Of a stretch of 32,753 bases of DNA, positions 1 through 7,967 are shown one piece after another (positions within the stretch are counted from its first letter, which is position 1; every line of letters begins with the position of its first letter). Location of the stretch: contig JAURMD010000060.1 of the NCBI GenBank assembly GCA_030830875.1, positions 1 through 32,753 of the forward strand. The letters run 5' to 3'. The DNA comes from Thermoplasmatota archaeon. GTDB taxonomy: Archaea; Thermoplasmatota; Poseidoniia; Poseidoniales; Poseidoniaceae. The notes below the pieces were generated by a model that saw only the letters and a list, made by a program, of their open reading frames with translations, was not told the DNA's origin and searched no databases. Position numbers and translations under genes: made by a program.

Positions 1-1393
1 TGCGTTTGAGGTAGGGCGTGCCGCAGACGTAGGGTTTGGTGGACATCAGCGGGCCGGTCGCGTAGGTCCCCATGCCGAGGACGTTGGGCTCGACCACCCA
101 ATCGTAGGCGTCTGTGAACATGGCCCAGAACCAGTCGGTGATCTCCCTTGGGCGCACGCCGAGCAGCGTCGCAAGGTTGGCGAGCACCATCAACCGCGGG
201 ATGTGGTGGGTCCAGCCGTCCTCCACCACCGCCTCCACCACCTGGTCCAAACAGGCCAAGCCGCTTGAGGTGCCCCAAAAGGCGGCAGGCAAGGGCACGT
301 TCGCGCCGAGGGCATCCACGGCCGACGCAGGCGCGGCCCAGTCGCCCGCCCATCCCGAGCCGGGGCGGGCGTCCGTGCTGAAGGCAACCTGCACGCCGTC
401 GCGCAACCCGTCGGTCGCTTCGTGGACGTGGCGGACGAATTCGCGCCAGCCAAGCACCTGTCGGATGAAGCCCTCCCGGCTGTTCAACGGCAGGTCCGCG
501 GTCTCGACATCGGCGACCACTTCAGCGGGGAGCAGGCGCGAGAGGTTGAGCAGCGCGGCGATTCGCGTGTGGAAAAGCGAGCGGTGCTCGCTGGTCATTG
601 CGTCCTCGTAGGGCCCGAACCACGGCATCGCCTCCTTGAGGGCCCACGCCCATGCCCGTCGGGCGTCCTCCGCGCTTGCGGGCAGGTCGTCGGGCGTCAC
701 CCGTCCCGGATGGTGGCCGTACCGGGTGCAGACGAGGTCGACCACCTCCGCGGTGATCTCGTCTGGGGGGAAGCGAGGTATGTCGGGAAGCGGCACGGCG
801 CCGTCCCATGGCAATCGGTTCTCCGCGTCGAAGGACCACGCTCCACCCTCGGGTGTGCCGTCCTCGGTGAGCAGCACCCCCGTCCATGTACGCGCCGCCC
901 GGTAGAAGGCGTCCATGCGCCACGGGCGGCGGTCGCCCACCGCCTTCTGGAAGAGATCGTGGCCCGTCATCCAACCGGTGTGCGGGTGCAGCAGCAGACG
1001 GCCTTCCTCCACCAGCGGCTGCAGGGCGACCCTGGTTTCGCGCTCTGCCCAACGCATCGCGTGGAGTGGCCCCACCTCGTCGGCCACCTCTGCGAGGACC
1101 GCTTCGTAGGGACGCTCGTCGTGCAGGACCCGAACGGGGTGGCCGGCCGCTTGGGCCTCGAGGGCGAAATGGCGCAGGTTGGTCAGCAGCAGCGCCAACT
1201 TCTGCTGATGGTAGGGGCGCTGGCGCGCTTTCCAGGAGGTTTCCACCAGCACGAGGCCGATGCGCGCACGGGTTTCGTCCGCAGCAGGTCGCCACGGCCC
1301 AAGGTCAAGGTGCAATTGGTCGACGTGGACGTAGCACCAGCGGTCCACCTCCACGCCCTCCGTGGGGCGCAACGCCGTGCGGAAGGCCCCCAT
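1..1393 (-). CDS. FeS-BCP (PhrB-like) photolyase/cryptochrome, 3' end cut by window edge
   Basis: Member of the photolyase-related family COG3046 (FeS-BCP), whose characterised members repair (6-4) photoproducts with FAD and a 4Fe-4S cluster. The frame is open from ATG at 1393 to the window edge (464 codons). Diagnostic stretches are an N-terminal DQLHLDLGPW, then RPYHQQKLALLLTNLRHF, then TPEGGAWSFDAENR near residue 185, and near the edge EPNVLGMGTYATG and LMSTKPYV, all typical of this family. The last part, which normally carries most of the cluster-binding cysteines, lies outside the window, so cluster binding cannot be checked. The start codon directly follows the TGA of the upstream photolyase-fusion gene (TGAATG), so the two are almost certainly co-transcribed and translationally coupled. 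The family call is firm. The exact lesion or a signalling role is inferred. Confidence 0.9.
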   Translation of the reverse strand, partial: MGAFRTALRPTEGVEVDRWCYVHVDQLHLDLGPWRPAADETRARIGLVLVETSWKARQRPYHQQKLALLLTNLRHFALEAQAAGHPVRVLHDERPYEAVLAEVADEVGPLHAMRWAERETRVALQPLVEEGRLLLHPHTGWMTGHDLFQKAVGDRRPWRMDAFYRAARTWTGVLLTEDGTPEGGAWSFDAENRLPWDGAVPLPDIPRFPPDEITAEVVDLVCTRYGHHPGRVTPDDLPASAEDARRAWAWALKEAMPWFGPYEDAMTSEHRSLFHTRIAALLNLSRLLPAEVVADVETADLPLNSREGFIRQVLGWREFVRHVHEATDGLRDGVQVAFSTDARPGSGWAGDWAAPASAVDALGANVPLPAAFWGTSSGLACLDQVVEAVVEDGWTHHIPRLMVLANLATLLGVRPREITDWFWAMFTDAYDWVVEPNVLGMGTYATGPLMSTKPYVCGTPYLKR

Positions 1394-3712
1394 TCAGGCC
1401 CCCCATGCCGCGAGGTCGGTTTGCCGTGCCTGCACCGGCGGCCCTTTCGGTGACCACGGCCGAAGATGGAGGTCGGCCACGGCGCGCGCGGCGCTGTCGA
1501 GGGCAGCGCCGCCCGTGCCGATCGGCGCTCCAAAGGCGTCGCCGAGCAGCACGACGGGCCCCTCATGGACAACGTTCGAGGGCCCGTGCACCGGGCGTGA
1601 GAAGCGCCAGCGGTGAGCCGTCCATCCTTCGGTGCTGAGTCCAAGGTGCTCGGACACGAGCCGCGCGATGTCGCCGAGGTCCTCGTCCAGCCAAGGCTGG
1701 CTCGCTTCATGGTCCAGGCGCACGACGAGCCGTCCGTCGTGGACCTCAGTCGTCCATCCAGAAGGTGCGTCAGGGAGGATGGCCGGTTGAGGCCCCCATG
1801 CGATGAGCGAGGCTTCGCTGTGACCCTCGAGGCTGAGCGTTGAGACGAGGTCGCGCGCCTGTTCCAGCGGCACCGCGAGGAGCACGACATCGTGGTGCAC
1901 GTGGATTTCCTCGTCCCCGGCCCGGCCGCTGACCCATGCGCCGTCCTCGCCCGCTTCGATGGAGGTGATGCGGGTGCGCAACCGCACATCGAGGTCTTCC
2001 CCAAGGTGCTCCAGCAGGGCCGGCAGGCCTTGACGGGGGACGATGGAGGCTGACCCATCTCGAACCACGAGGCCGCGTTCCACCCAGTCGTCGACGTAGC
2101 GACGGCTCCATTCAGGAAGCCCGTCGAGCCGAGGTGCACCCATCGGGAAGGACGCGCCCTCGTCACCTCGGCGGTCGGCGAGGCGGCCGCTGGCACGCCC
2201 TCCCTTGTCCCACACCGTCACGCGATGCCCGAGGTCCTTCAGCAAGCGAGCGGCGAACCGCCCGGCCAGCCCACCACCAACCACGCCCACGTCAAGTGTG
2301 AGGCCCGTGCTCGGGGCCTCCGTCCACGCGCGGTAGCGGGCAAGGTCGATGCGTCGTGCGTGGTCGGCCGTCGGCCGACGCCGAACCCGTCCCATGCGGA
2401 GTTCGGGTGGGTCGAAGGGGCGGTCGAAGAGGCCGAAGCACCACTGCACGCCGGCGATGGAGGAGGCGTCGCGTCCGTCGAGCGCGTATCGGTCGTTCAG
2501 GGCGAGGGCGAGGTGCATCGCGGCTTCAGGGTCCTTGATCCACTGCGGGACGCCTTTGCCCCAGGTCATCCGGACGTTGTTGTGCATCACGCCGTGGCGC
2601 ACGAGCCCGCGCTGGGCAGCATCCCAAAGCGGGTCCATCGCTCGCCCACGCTCTACCTCGAGGGCCGAGCGCGTCGTTCCTGTGAAGGCTGAACGGTGCC
2701 ACGACGCCCGCGCCCACGCCGGCAGGTGCTCCCAGCCGTCCGCACGCTCCACGGCGTGAACGTGGTGCTGCGCGTGTTCGCGGAACACCAGCATCTCGTC
2801 GAGGAACTTCTCCGCCCCGTTCCCCCCGCGCTCAACGGCGTCCCGCACCACACGGGTGGCGGCCACCATGCCGAAGTGCAACCACGGGGACATCCCGCTG
2901 ACCCCCTCGCGTTCGGCCGCGTCGTTGCGGTGGCGATGGTACCGCGGCAGCCCTTCGTCGCACCATGCCGCCCATCGGGCGAGGCCGGCGCCCGCACCTC
3001 CGTGCAGGTCGGTCACGGGCACCACGGTTGCGTCGATGGCGCACGCTGAGAGCAGGGAGCGTCCCCCGTCGGCCGCGAGTTCGGAGCGCACGTCGACCGG
3101 TTTGAACGGGGGCCTCCACGCTTCAGCAAGCCGTCGGATTGGCACGTCACAACGTGGCCAAGGCAGACCAGCACGTCGCGTCATTTCCTTCGACGTTGCA
3201 TCGCGGAAGCGGAAGGGCCGGTCGAGGCTTCGGCCGAAAACAGGTCGAGGCAGCACGCAATGCGCATCCACTTCGATCAGGTGGCGCATGCCGGCCACGC
3301 GAACCGTCCACGCACGCCATGGTTCGAGGTCGGCCATGTCGGTGACGACCACGGCCGCGTGGGCCGCGAGGTCGAGCAGCGCCGGGCTTCGATGCCCTTC
3401 CCTCGCCACGTGCACGTGGTGATCAACACCGATGGCTTCAGCACGAGCCGCCACGTCGGCCGCCCCTTCCAGCAAGAAGCGGTGCAACCGGTAGGAGGCG
3501 TGCGGGTAGCGCTCGTCGATGCCGTGGTACACGAGGAGCGGCAGCTCGAGGCGATCGGCCATGCACCGGGCCACGTCGAAGGTGGGCGACTCGTCGAGCC
3601 GGATGGCGGTGCGCATCCAGTGCAGCACATACGCAGGCTCCGCTGCGGCGGGACCGGGTCGCTCGATGCAGCGCTCCGCGAGGTGGAGCGGCAGCCTCGC
3701 GGCGGCGAGCAT
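1394..3712 (-). CDS. Class II DNA photolyase fused to renalase-like FAD oxidoreductase
   Basis: A 772-residue two-domain protein. Residues about 25-460 resemble class II CPD photolyases: an antenna-type alpha/beta N-terminus starting at YVLHWMRTAIRLDES, and a flavin-binding helical domain with EKFLDEMLVFREHA, VMHNNVRMTWGKGVPQW and LNDRYALDGRDASSIAGVQW. Residues about 472-750 start with a dinucleotide-binding fold (VGVVGGGLAGRFAARLL near 475, then an E/D-K-GGRASGRL segment) and end with GPVVLLGDAFGAP near 724, as in renalase-type amine oxidases. Each half should bind its own FAD. The start is put at ATG 3712 because the residues before it look like translated non-coding sequence; the frame stays open to 3790. 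It is divergent from the lipoprotein gene and leads a two-gene unit with the FeS-BCP photolyase. CPD repair is likely; the oxidoreductase substrate is unknown. Confidence 0.85.
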   Translation of the reverse strand: MLAAARLPLHLAERCIERPGPAAAEPAYVLHWMRTAIRLDESPTFDVARCMADRLELPLLVYHGIDERYPHASYRLHRFLLEGAADVAARAEAIGVDHHVHVAREGHRSPALLDLAAHAAVVVTDMADLEPWRAWTVRVAGMRHLIEVDAHCVLPRPVFGRSLDRPFRFRDATSKEMTRRAGLPWPRCDVPIRRLAEAWRPPFKPVDVRSELAADGGRSLLSACAIDATVVPVTDLHGGAGAGLARWAAWCDEGLPRYHRHRNDAAEREGVSGMSPWLHFGMVAATRVVRDAVERGGNGAEKFLDEMLVFREHAQHHVHAVERADGWEHLPAWARASWHRSAFTGTTRSALEVERGRAMDPLWDAAQRGLVRHGVMHNNVRMTWGKGVPQWIKDPEAAMHLALALNDRYALDGRDASSIAGVQWCFGLFDRPFDPPELRMGRVRRRPTADHARRIDLARYRAWTEAPSTGLTLDVGVVGGGLAGRFAARLLKDLGHRVTVWDKGGRASGRLADRRGDEGASFPMGAPRLDGLPEWSRRYVDDWVERGLVVRDGSASIVPRQGLPALLEHLGEDLDVRLRTRITSIEAGEDGAWVSGRAGDEEIHVHHDVVLLAVPLEQARDLVSTLSLEGHSEASLIAWGPQPAILPDAPSGWTTEVHDGRLVVRLDHEASQPWLDEDLGDIARLVSEHLGLSTEGWTAHRWRFSRPVHGPSNVVHEGPVVLLGDAFGAPIGTGGAALDSAARAVADLHLRPWSPKGPPVQARQTDLAAWGA

Positions 3713-3798
3713 GGTCGGGACTCGTCGGCTCGCTCTTGAAGACCCGTCTCGACCCGCGCTCGCGGAGGCTTTGAGAGGGGGCCGCGGCACGCTACGCC

Positions 3799-5289
3799 AT
3801 GCGCGCCGTCGCCGTGCTGCTCTCCGTCCTGATGCTCGCCACCCCGCTGGCCGGCTGCCTCGGCAGCGAGGAAGCCGTCGAGGTTCCCGAGGCCGAGACC
3901 GTCACCGACGGCATTTGGGTGCACGACGGCCGCGGACTCCCGCTGGACCTCGAGCCCTTTGAGAGCACCTACTTCGTCAACGACGTGGGTGAACTTGGCC
4001 CAGAACCAAGCATCGGCGTGACCTCGTCTGGCTGCATCTTCTTCATCGCGCTTGAGAAGGTCATGCGCTCGTGCGACAACGGGCAAACGTGGGACAACAG
4101 CGCCGAGGGCGAGGTCACGCAGGCCCCCTCCACGAGCGACCCGTGGGGCTGGGTGGACCCGGTCACGGACCGCATCTTCAACGTCCAGATGGTCGGTTTG
4201 GCCACGACGTGGATAGGCTGGTCCGACGACGATGGCGAGACCTGGCTTGGCAATCCTCACGATTCAGGCCCCGTGCCGCTCAACGACCACATCAAACTCG
4301 CCACCGGTCCATGGACCGATGCTGGCTACGGCGCGCTCGGGGGGGTCAATCCCACCTACGAAACGGCCGTGTACTTCTGCTACAACAAGCTGGCCGGCAT
4401 CTTCTGCTATACCTCCTTTGACGGCGGTGCGACCTTCACCCTCGGAGGGCAGGCCTTCGGTTTGGTGACCACAAACGGTGGCCTGCATGGGGCCATTTCC
4501 GCGGCGCCCGACGGCACCGTGTACGTCCCGCCGCGTGTCGAGACGCCCACGTTGGTCGTCTCCAAGGACAATGGCCTCAACTGGGAAGAGAAGATCATGG
4601 GCACGGACGTCGGGACGCCGAACCCGCGCAAGAACTCCGAAATGGCGGCGGACGCGGACAGCAACGGCTTCCACGTCTGGACTGGGGGGGACCAAGGCGT
4701 CTACATGTCCCGAAGTTTCGACTCCGGCGATTCTTGGGAGCAGACCAGCCTGCGCATTTCCCCGCTGGACATCGTCTCCTCCGTCTTCCCGCAGATCATC
4801 GCCGGCGACCCCGGCCGCATCGCCGTGACCTACCTCGGCAGCGAGGACGGGGACCTGCTGAACACCACAGACATTGACGGCAGCCCGTGGAACGGGAACG
4901 CGCACTATGCGCCGGGCAACGCGACCTACCACCTCTACGTGACCTTCAGCCTCAACGCGCTTGACGAGAACCCTGTGTTCCAAACCATCCGCATCACGGA
5001 GGACCCGGTGCAGAAGGGCTCCATCTGCCTCAACAGCGGCGACTGCCGCGACATCGGGGGCTCCAACCGCAACCTGCTGGACTTCAACGACATCGTCATC
5101 GACCAGGACGGTCGAATCTTCATCGCCTACACCGACGGCTGCACCGGCGAGTGCACGACCATGGAGAACCCGATGGCGGAAAACTCGCGCGACCGGCTTG
5201 GAACGATGGCCTACCTCGCGACCGGGCCGAGCCTGTACGCCGACGTGGGCGACCTCACGCCGCTTGTCGAAGGCAACGCCTCTGCTTGA
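3799..5289 (+). CDS. Secreted lipoprotein with Asp-box (BNR/sialidase-like) repeats
   Basis: A 496-residue exported protein. The N-terminus is a signal peptide (R3 followed by VAVLLSVLMLATP) ending in the lipobox LAGC with Cys20, so it should be lipid-anchored outside the membrane. The body carries five Asp-box motifs (S-x-D-x-G-x-T-W type): SCDNGQTW at 91-98, SDDDGETW at 142-149, SFDGGATF at 206-213, SKDNGLNW at 255-262 and SFDSGDSW at 306-313, the signature of a beta-propeller of the sialidase/BNR superfamily. Such propellers occur both in glycosidases and in non-catalytic binding proteins. The arginine triad of true sialidases could not be confirmed, so enzymatic activity is not claimed. 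It is a single gene, divergent from the photolyase unit, and its stop codon abuts that of the convergent DUF1295 gene. Confidence 0.85.
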   Translation: MRAVAVLLSVLMLATPLAGCLGSEEAVEVPEAETVTDGIWVHDGRGLPLDLEPFESTYFVNDVGELGPEPSIGVTSSGCIFFIALEKVMRSCDNGQTWDNSAEGEVTQAPSTSDPWGWVDPVTDRIFNVQMVGLATTWIGWSDDDGETWLGNPHDSGPVPLNDHIKLATGPWTDAGYGALGGVNPTYETAVYFCYNKLAGIFCYTSFDGGATFTLGGQAFGLVTTNGGLHGAISAAPDGTVYVPPRVETPTLVVSKDNGLNWEEKIMGTDVGTPNPRKNSEMAADADSNGFHVWTGGDQGVYMSRSFDSGDSWEQTSLRISPLDIVSSVFPQIIAGDPGRIAVTYLGSEDGDLLNTTDIDGSPWNGNAHYAPGNATYHLYVTFSLNALDENPVFQTIRITEDPVQKGSICLNSGDCRDIGGSNRNLLDFNDIVIDQDGRIFIAYTDGCTGECTTMENPMAENSRDRLGTMAYLATGPSLYADVGDLTPLVEGNASA

Positions 5290-6069
5290 TCATGGTCGAG
5301 GCCACGGGAAGAGGGCGGGGGTCGACGCCACCCATTCGGCGAAGCCGGGACGTGCCTCGAGGTCCTCCTCGGACATGCGCACCCCGGAGACCCAACGCAG
5401 CAGCAGCGTGAGCAGCAGCGGTCCGGCCAGCACGGGCCACGCCGACCAGCCCGCCACCGCAAGCGCGGCGAGGCCGAAGCCCCACCAGACCATGGCCTCG
5501 CCGAGGTGGTTCGGATGACGGACCACGGCAAAGAGGCCCGTCGTCAACAGGTGGCCGGGGCCCTCACGGGCGCGGAAGCGTCGCAGGGACTCGTCGGCCA
5601 CCGCCTCCAGAAGCAGGCCAAGGCCGACGAGCAGGCCGGCCGCCGCCATGAGCACGGTCGCGTAGGGCAGCGCCTCGCGCTGGTCCGCATCGAGCAGCGG
5701 CCGGAGGGGGGCCGCCACGACGAGCAGGATGAGGCCCTGCAGCAGGAAGACCTGCACAAGGCTGCCCCACCACCATCTCTCGCCCCAGCCTTCACGCATG
5801 CGGACGTAACGAGGGTCCTCGCCGCGCGACCGGGTCCGGAGGTGCAGGTGCGTCGCCAGCCGGAGCGCCCAGACAAGCAGAGCGCCGTAGGCCACCCAGC
5901 CGACGGCGTCCGTCCCGCCCTGCGCCACGAGCCGTGCGCTCGCCACGACGAGGAAGCCGAGCCCCCAGAGGACGTCCATGACCGTCACAAGGCCGCTGGC
6001 GACCGTGCGGATCCACGCGAGCACGACCATCGTCAGCACGGCCAAGGCTTCCCACGCGAGCGGTTCCAT
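5290..6069 (-). CDS. DUF1295 / steroid 5-alpha-reductase-like membrane protein
   Basis: A 259-residue polytopic membrane protein with about six to seven hydrophobic segments. Family evidence is the C-terminal half: a GPGHLLTTGLFAVVRHPNHL stretch (residues 170-189) followed by GEAMVWWG, which matches the RHPNYxGE...WWG signature of DUF1295 proteins and, more widely, of the isoprenylcysteine methyltransferase and 5-alpha-reductase superfamily. The N-terminal half has the RTRSRGEDPRY segment (residues 78-88) also typical of DUF1295. Members are thought to be NAD(P)H-dependent reductases or methyltransferases acting on lipids, but the substrate here is unknown. The gene stands alone on the minus strand, and its stop (TGA, 5292-5290) touches the stop of the lipoprotein gene without a spacer. 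Confidence 0.85.
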   Translation of the reverse strand: MEPLAWEALAVLTMVVLAWIRTVASGLVTVMDVLWGLGFLVVASARLVAQGGTDAVGWVAYGALLVWALRLATHLHLRTRSRGEDPRYVRMREGWGERWWWGSLVQVFLLQGLILLVVAAPLRPLLDADQREALPYATVLMAAAGLLVGLGLLLEAVADESLRRFRAREGPGHLLTTGLFAVVRHPNHLGEAMVWWGFGLAALAVAGWSAWPVLAGPLLLTLLLRWVSGVRMSEEDLEARPGFAEWVASTPALFPWPRP

Positions 6070-6170
6070 GAGGCGCTCGGACCCGCAGGCAGCGCATCAG
6101 CCCATCGCTGGTCAACGAGGAGGTGGCCGTAGGCGGTTCAAACCTAAACATCGACCCATGATGGGTGAGG

Positions 6171-6281
6171 GCGGGCGATGCAGCCAACGGGTTGGACCGC
6201 AGCCAACGGAGGCCAGCCAAGGGAAACCCGTGGCCAGTCGCCCGCGGGGGCACTGAGCCGCACAAAGAGCGGGCGATGCAG
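6171..6281. repeat. 13-nt direct repeat shared with the tRNA-Arg 3' end
   Basis: The sequence GCGGGCGATGCAG occurs at 6171-6183 and again at 6269-6281, where it covers the 3' acceptor end and part of the T arm of tRNA-Arg. The copies are 98 bases apart. A second direct repeat, GCAGCCAACGG, lies between them (6180-6190 and 6199-6209). This could be a remnant of a tRNA duplication or of an integration event at the tRNA 3' end. No integrase is nearby. Confidence 0.6.
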
Positions 6282-6343
6282 GATTCGAACCCACGTCTCC
6301 GGCTCCGAAGGCCGGAAGGATATCCAGACTACCCTAATCGCCC
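6270..6343 (-). tRNA. tRNA-Arg (anticodon UCG)
   Basis: Folds as a complete cloverleaf on the minus strand. The acceptor stem GGGCGAT/ATCGCCC pairs over 7 bp. The D arm has A14, G15, G18, G19 and A21 in place. The anticodon stem CCGGC/GCCGG is perfect around the loop CTTCGGA, with anticodon TCG (reads CGA, arginine). The variable loop is 4 nt, and the T arm GTGGG-TTCGAAT-CCTGC carries the canonical T loop. The discriminator is G (position 6270). CCA is not encoded, as is usual in many archaea. There is no intron at the canonical site. The gene is divergent from the YkgJ-family gene. Confidence 0.95.
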
Positions 6344-6362
6344 AGTGAACCCTCCTGAGGGC

Positions 6363-6386
6363 CACCCTTCTTGAAGAAGGAGGGTG
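6363..6386 (+). other. Imperfect inverted repeat overlapping a Shine-Dalgarno-like sequence
   Basis: CACCCTTCTT and AAGAAGGAGGGTG can pair with a small bulge. The right arm contains AAGGAGGG, an excellent ribosome-binding sequence. It is optimally spaced from an ATG at 6389 that is out of frame with the cysteine-cluster gene, and is 17-24 bases from that gene's own GTG (6400) and ATG (6406). The element could be an operator or a stem that masks the ribosome-binding site; the role is inferred. Confidence 0.4.
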
Positions 6387-6399
6387 CGATGAGCAGGAT

Positions 6400-6807
6400 G
6401 TGTCGATGCGGTTGCCTTGCCTTGATCAGGGCTGCTCACGCTGCTGCCGGGACACAACGATGCCCATCTCACGGGACGAGGCTGCTCGCCTTTCACGAAG
6501 AACAGGCATGGCCGTCGAGGACTTCGCGTGGGAAAACGAACAGGGCGTCCTGACGCTTCTGAACGATGCTGAAACGCGTGCCTGCGTGTTTTTGGTCACC
6601 GAATCGGCGGCCGAAGACGCGCCGGGGTTGTGTGCGGTGCATGAGGACCGACCCGAAGGCTGCCGGCACTACCCCTTCGTGCTGAACGACGACGACGTTG
6701 CCGTGCTGGACGAGGGCTGCCCTTTCCCTGAAGCCTTTCCTCCGCCAGGGCCGGAAGAGGCTGCGGCCCTGCTCAACCTTGAGGAGCGCATGCTGCGAGG
6801 AGGATGA
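6400..6807 (+). CDS. YkgJ-family cysteine-cluster protein
   Basis: A 135-residue protein of the YkgJ/CxxCxxCC family (PF03692). The N-terminal CLDQGCSRCC (C7, C12, C15, C16), a middle CAVHEDRPEGCRHYPF and a later CPF supply the conserved cysteines, which are presumed to bind zinc or an Fe-S cluster. Molecular function in the family is unsettled. Two starts are possible, GTG 6400 and ATG 6406; neither has an ideally spaced ribosome-binding site, and the strong purine tract upstream is better placed for an out-of-frame ATG at 6389. The 3' end overlaps the convergent tRNA methyltransferase gene by 35 bases. The overlap region reads sensibly in both frames (MLRGG-stop here, ACAPQG-stop opposite). 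Confidence 0.85.
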   Translation: MSMRLPCLDQGCSRCCRDTTMPISRDEAARLSRRTGMAVEDFAWENEQGVLTLLNDAETRACVFLVTESAAEDAPGLCAVHEDRPEGCRHYPFVLNDDDVAVLDEGCPFPEAFPPPGPEEAAALLNLEERMLRGG

Positions 6808-7888
6808 GCCGGCCAAGGCTGCCGTGCACCTTGACGCTCCAGCGTCGGGGGTCGAGGGTCCAGGCCGAGGCTGCAAAGAGGTCGAGCACGTCCTGCCAAC
6901 TGCCGTGAAGCAGGTCGACCTCCACTGCTGGGTCCACGGCCCCTTCGTTGAGGTCAATGTCAAGCGGGTGGATTGGGAGGATGAGGCAACACCCCGCGCC
7001 TTCAGGCCCGACCTGCCCTGCCGTGCTTGCAAGCACCCTCGCCAGCAGGTCCCACGGGCCGTGCGAGCCGTGCGAATTACGACCGTATGGGGGGTCGAGC
7101 ACCAGCCCAGCGATGCGGCCAAGGGCGCTGCTCGGCAGCGTGTTCTCAAGGTCGGTGGCGTCCCCTTCAACGACAATGGCGTGCGCCGAGGTCACGGGTT
7201 GTGTCGCCCATGCGAGGTTGGTGCTGGCGCCTTCGACCATCCGAGGGTCGAGGTCGAGCGCCACCGTTTCGCGTCCGCTCAACGCGGCTTCGATGAGAAA
7301 GCCACCCGTTCCGGTCATCGCATCGAGCAGCACGCCTGAGCGAACACCAAGCGCGAGGTTGACGGCGGTCCGTGCAAGGTGCGGGTCCAGGCTCACGGGC
7401 CGGAAAAAAGGCCGTTCACCAGGGCGACGTGCTCCGATCCCGTCGTGGTCGACATGCCGTCGCCAGCCCCAGCCAAGGTGAGGGCCAGAAGCGTCGATGT
7501 GGACGTCAAGCACGTGGGCGGGAGCGGTGAGGTCGATGCTGGCTCCACGCTGCATCAACCGGCCTCCGAGGTCCTTCGCAAGGGCCTGCGTCGAACATCC
7601 CTCGACCTTTCCACCGAGGCGATGCACACGAACCGCAATCGGTCCCTGAGGAAAGCGAAGTTCGCTCATGATCTGATTCAGGGCCTCCTCGTGCCCCGTC
7701 CATCCGTCCATGCCGCCGCCGTCCATCACCGCATCGATGCCGGCTGCATGGACCATGGGCGGCGCTTCCCCAAGGAGGAGCCTGCCCCTCCGTTCGATGA
7801 CGCGCATGCCGAGCGCGGCGGCTTCGGCGGCGGCCAAGCCCGTGGTCAAGCCACGCAGGACGACGACGGCCCGCCCTTCGCCCTCCAT
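6773..7888 (-). CDS. tRNA (guanine-N2) G10 methyltransferase, Trm-G10 type
   Basis: A 371-residue SAM-dependent enzyme expected to methylate N2 of G10 in tRNA, as shown for archaeal Trm-G10 proteins. The N-terminal part (about 60-155) is THUMP-like. The Rossmann methyltransferase domain follows, with motif I DAMTGTGGFLIEAAL at 189-203, the acidic SAM-binding strand ALDLDPRMVEG at 210-220, EGDATDL at 241-247 and catalytic motif IV DPPYGRN at 265-271. The ATG at 7888 is preferred because the upstream in-frame residues have no family resemblance and would run into the divergent FEN1 gene. It is convergent with, and overlaps, the YkgJ-family gene. The nearby tRNA-Arg carries G10, so it is a plausible substrate. 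Confidence 0.88.
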   Translation of the reverse strand: MEGEGRAVVVLRGLTTGLAAAEAAALGMRVIERRGRLLLGEAPPMVHAAGIDAVMDGGGMDGWTGHEEALNQIMSELRFPQGPIAVRVHRLGGKVEGCSTQALAKDLGGRLMQRGASIDLTAPAHVLDVHIDASGPHLGWGWRRHVDHDGIGARRPGERPFFRPVSLDPHLARTAVNLALGVRSGVLLDAMTGTGGFLIEAALSGRETVALDLDPRMVEGASTNLAWATQPVTSAHAIVVEGDATDLENTLPSSALGRIAGLVLDPPYGRNSHGSHGPWDLLARVLASTAGQVGPEGAGCCLILPIHPLDIDLNEGAVDPAVEVDLLHGSWQDVLDLFAASAWTLDPRRWSVKVHGSLGRLILLAACAPQG

Positions 7889-7967
7889 GGACCCTCCAAG
7901 CGCTGCGCCCTTCTCATCCCTGCGGCCGAGCCGAAGCCTCTCAAGGGAGGAACCCCGCGTGGATTCC

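Noticed and set aside
422-1453. A 343-codon plus-strand open frame opposite the FeS-BCP photolyase
   Set aside because: No family resemblance, His/Arg/Val-rich antisense composition, and the minus strand reads a full set of photolyase motifs.
3277-4260. A minus-strand frame running from the lipoprotein gene into the photolyase gene
   Set aside because: It crosses the divergent promoter region and overlaps two well-supported genes; composition is that of antisense.
6155-6165. Palindrome CCCATGATGGG upstream of the DUF1295 gene as an operator
   Set aside because: Only five paired bases in GC-rich sequence and far from the start; expected by chance.
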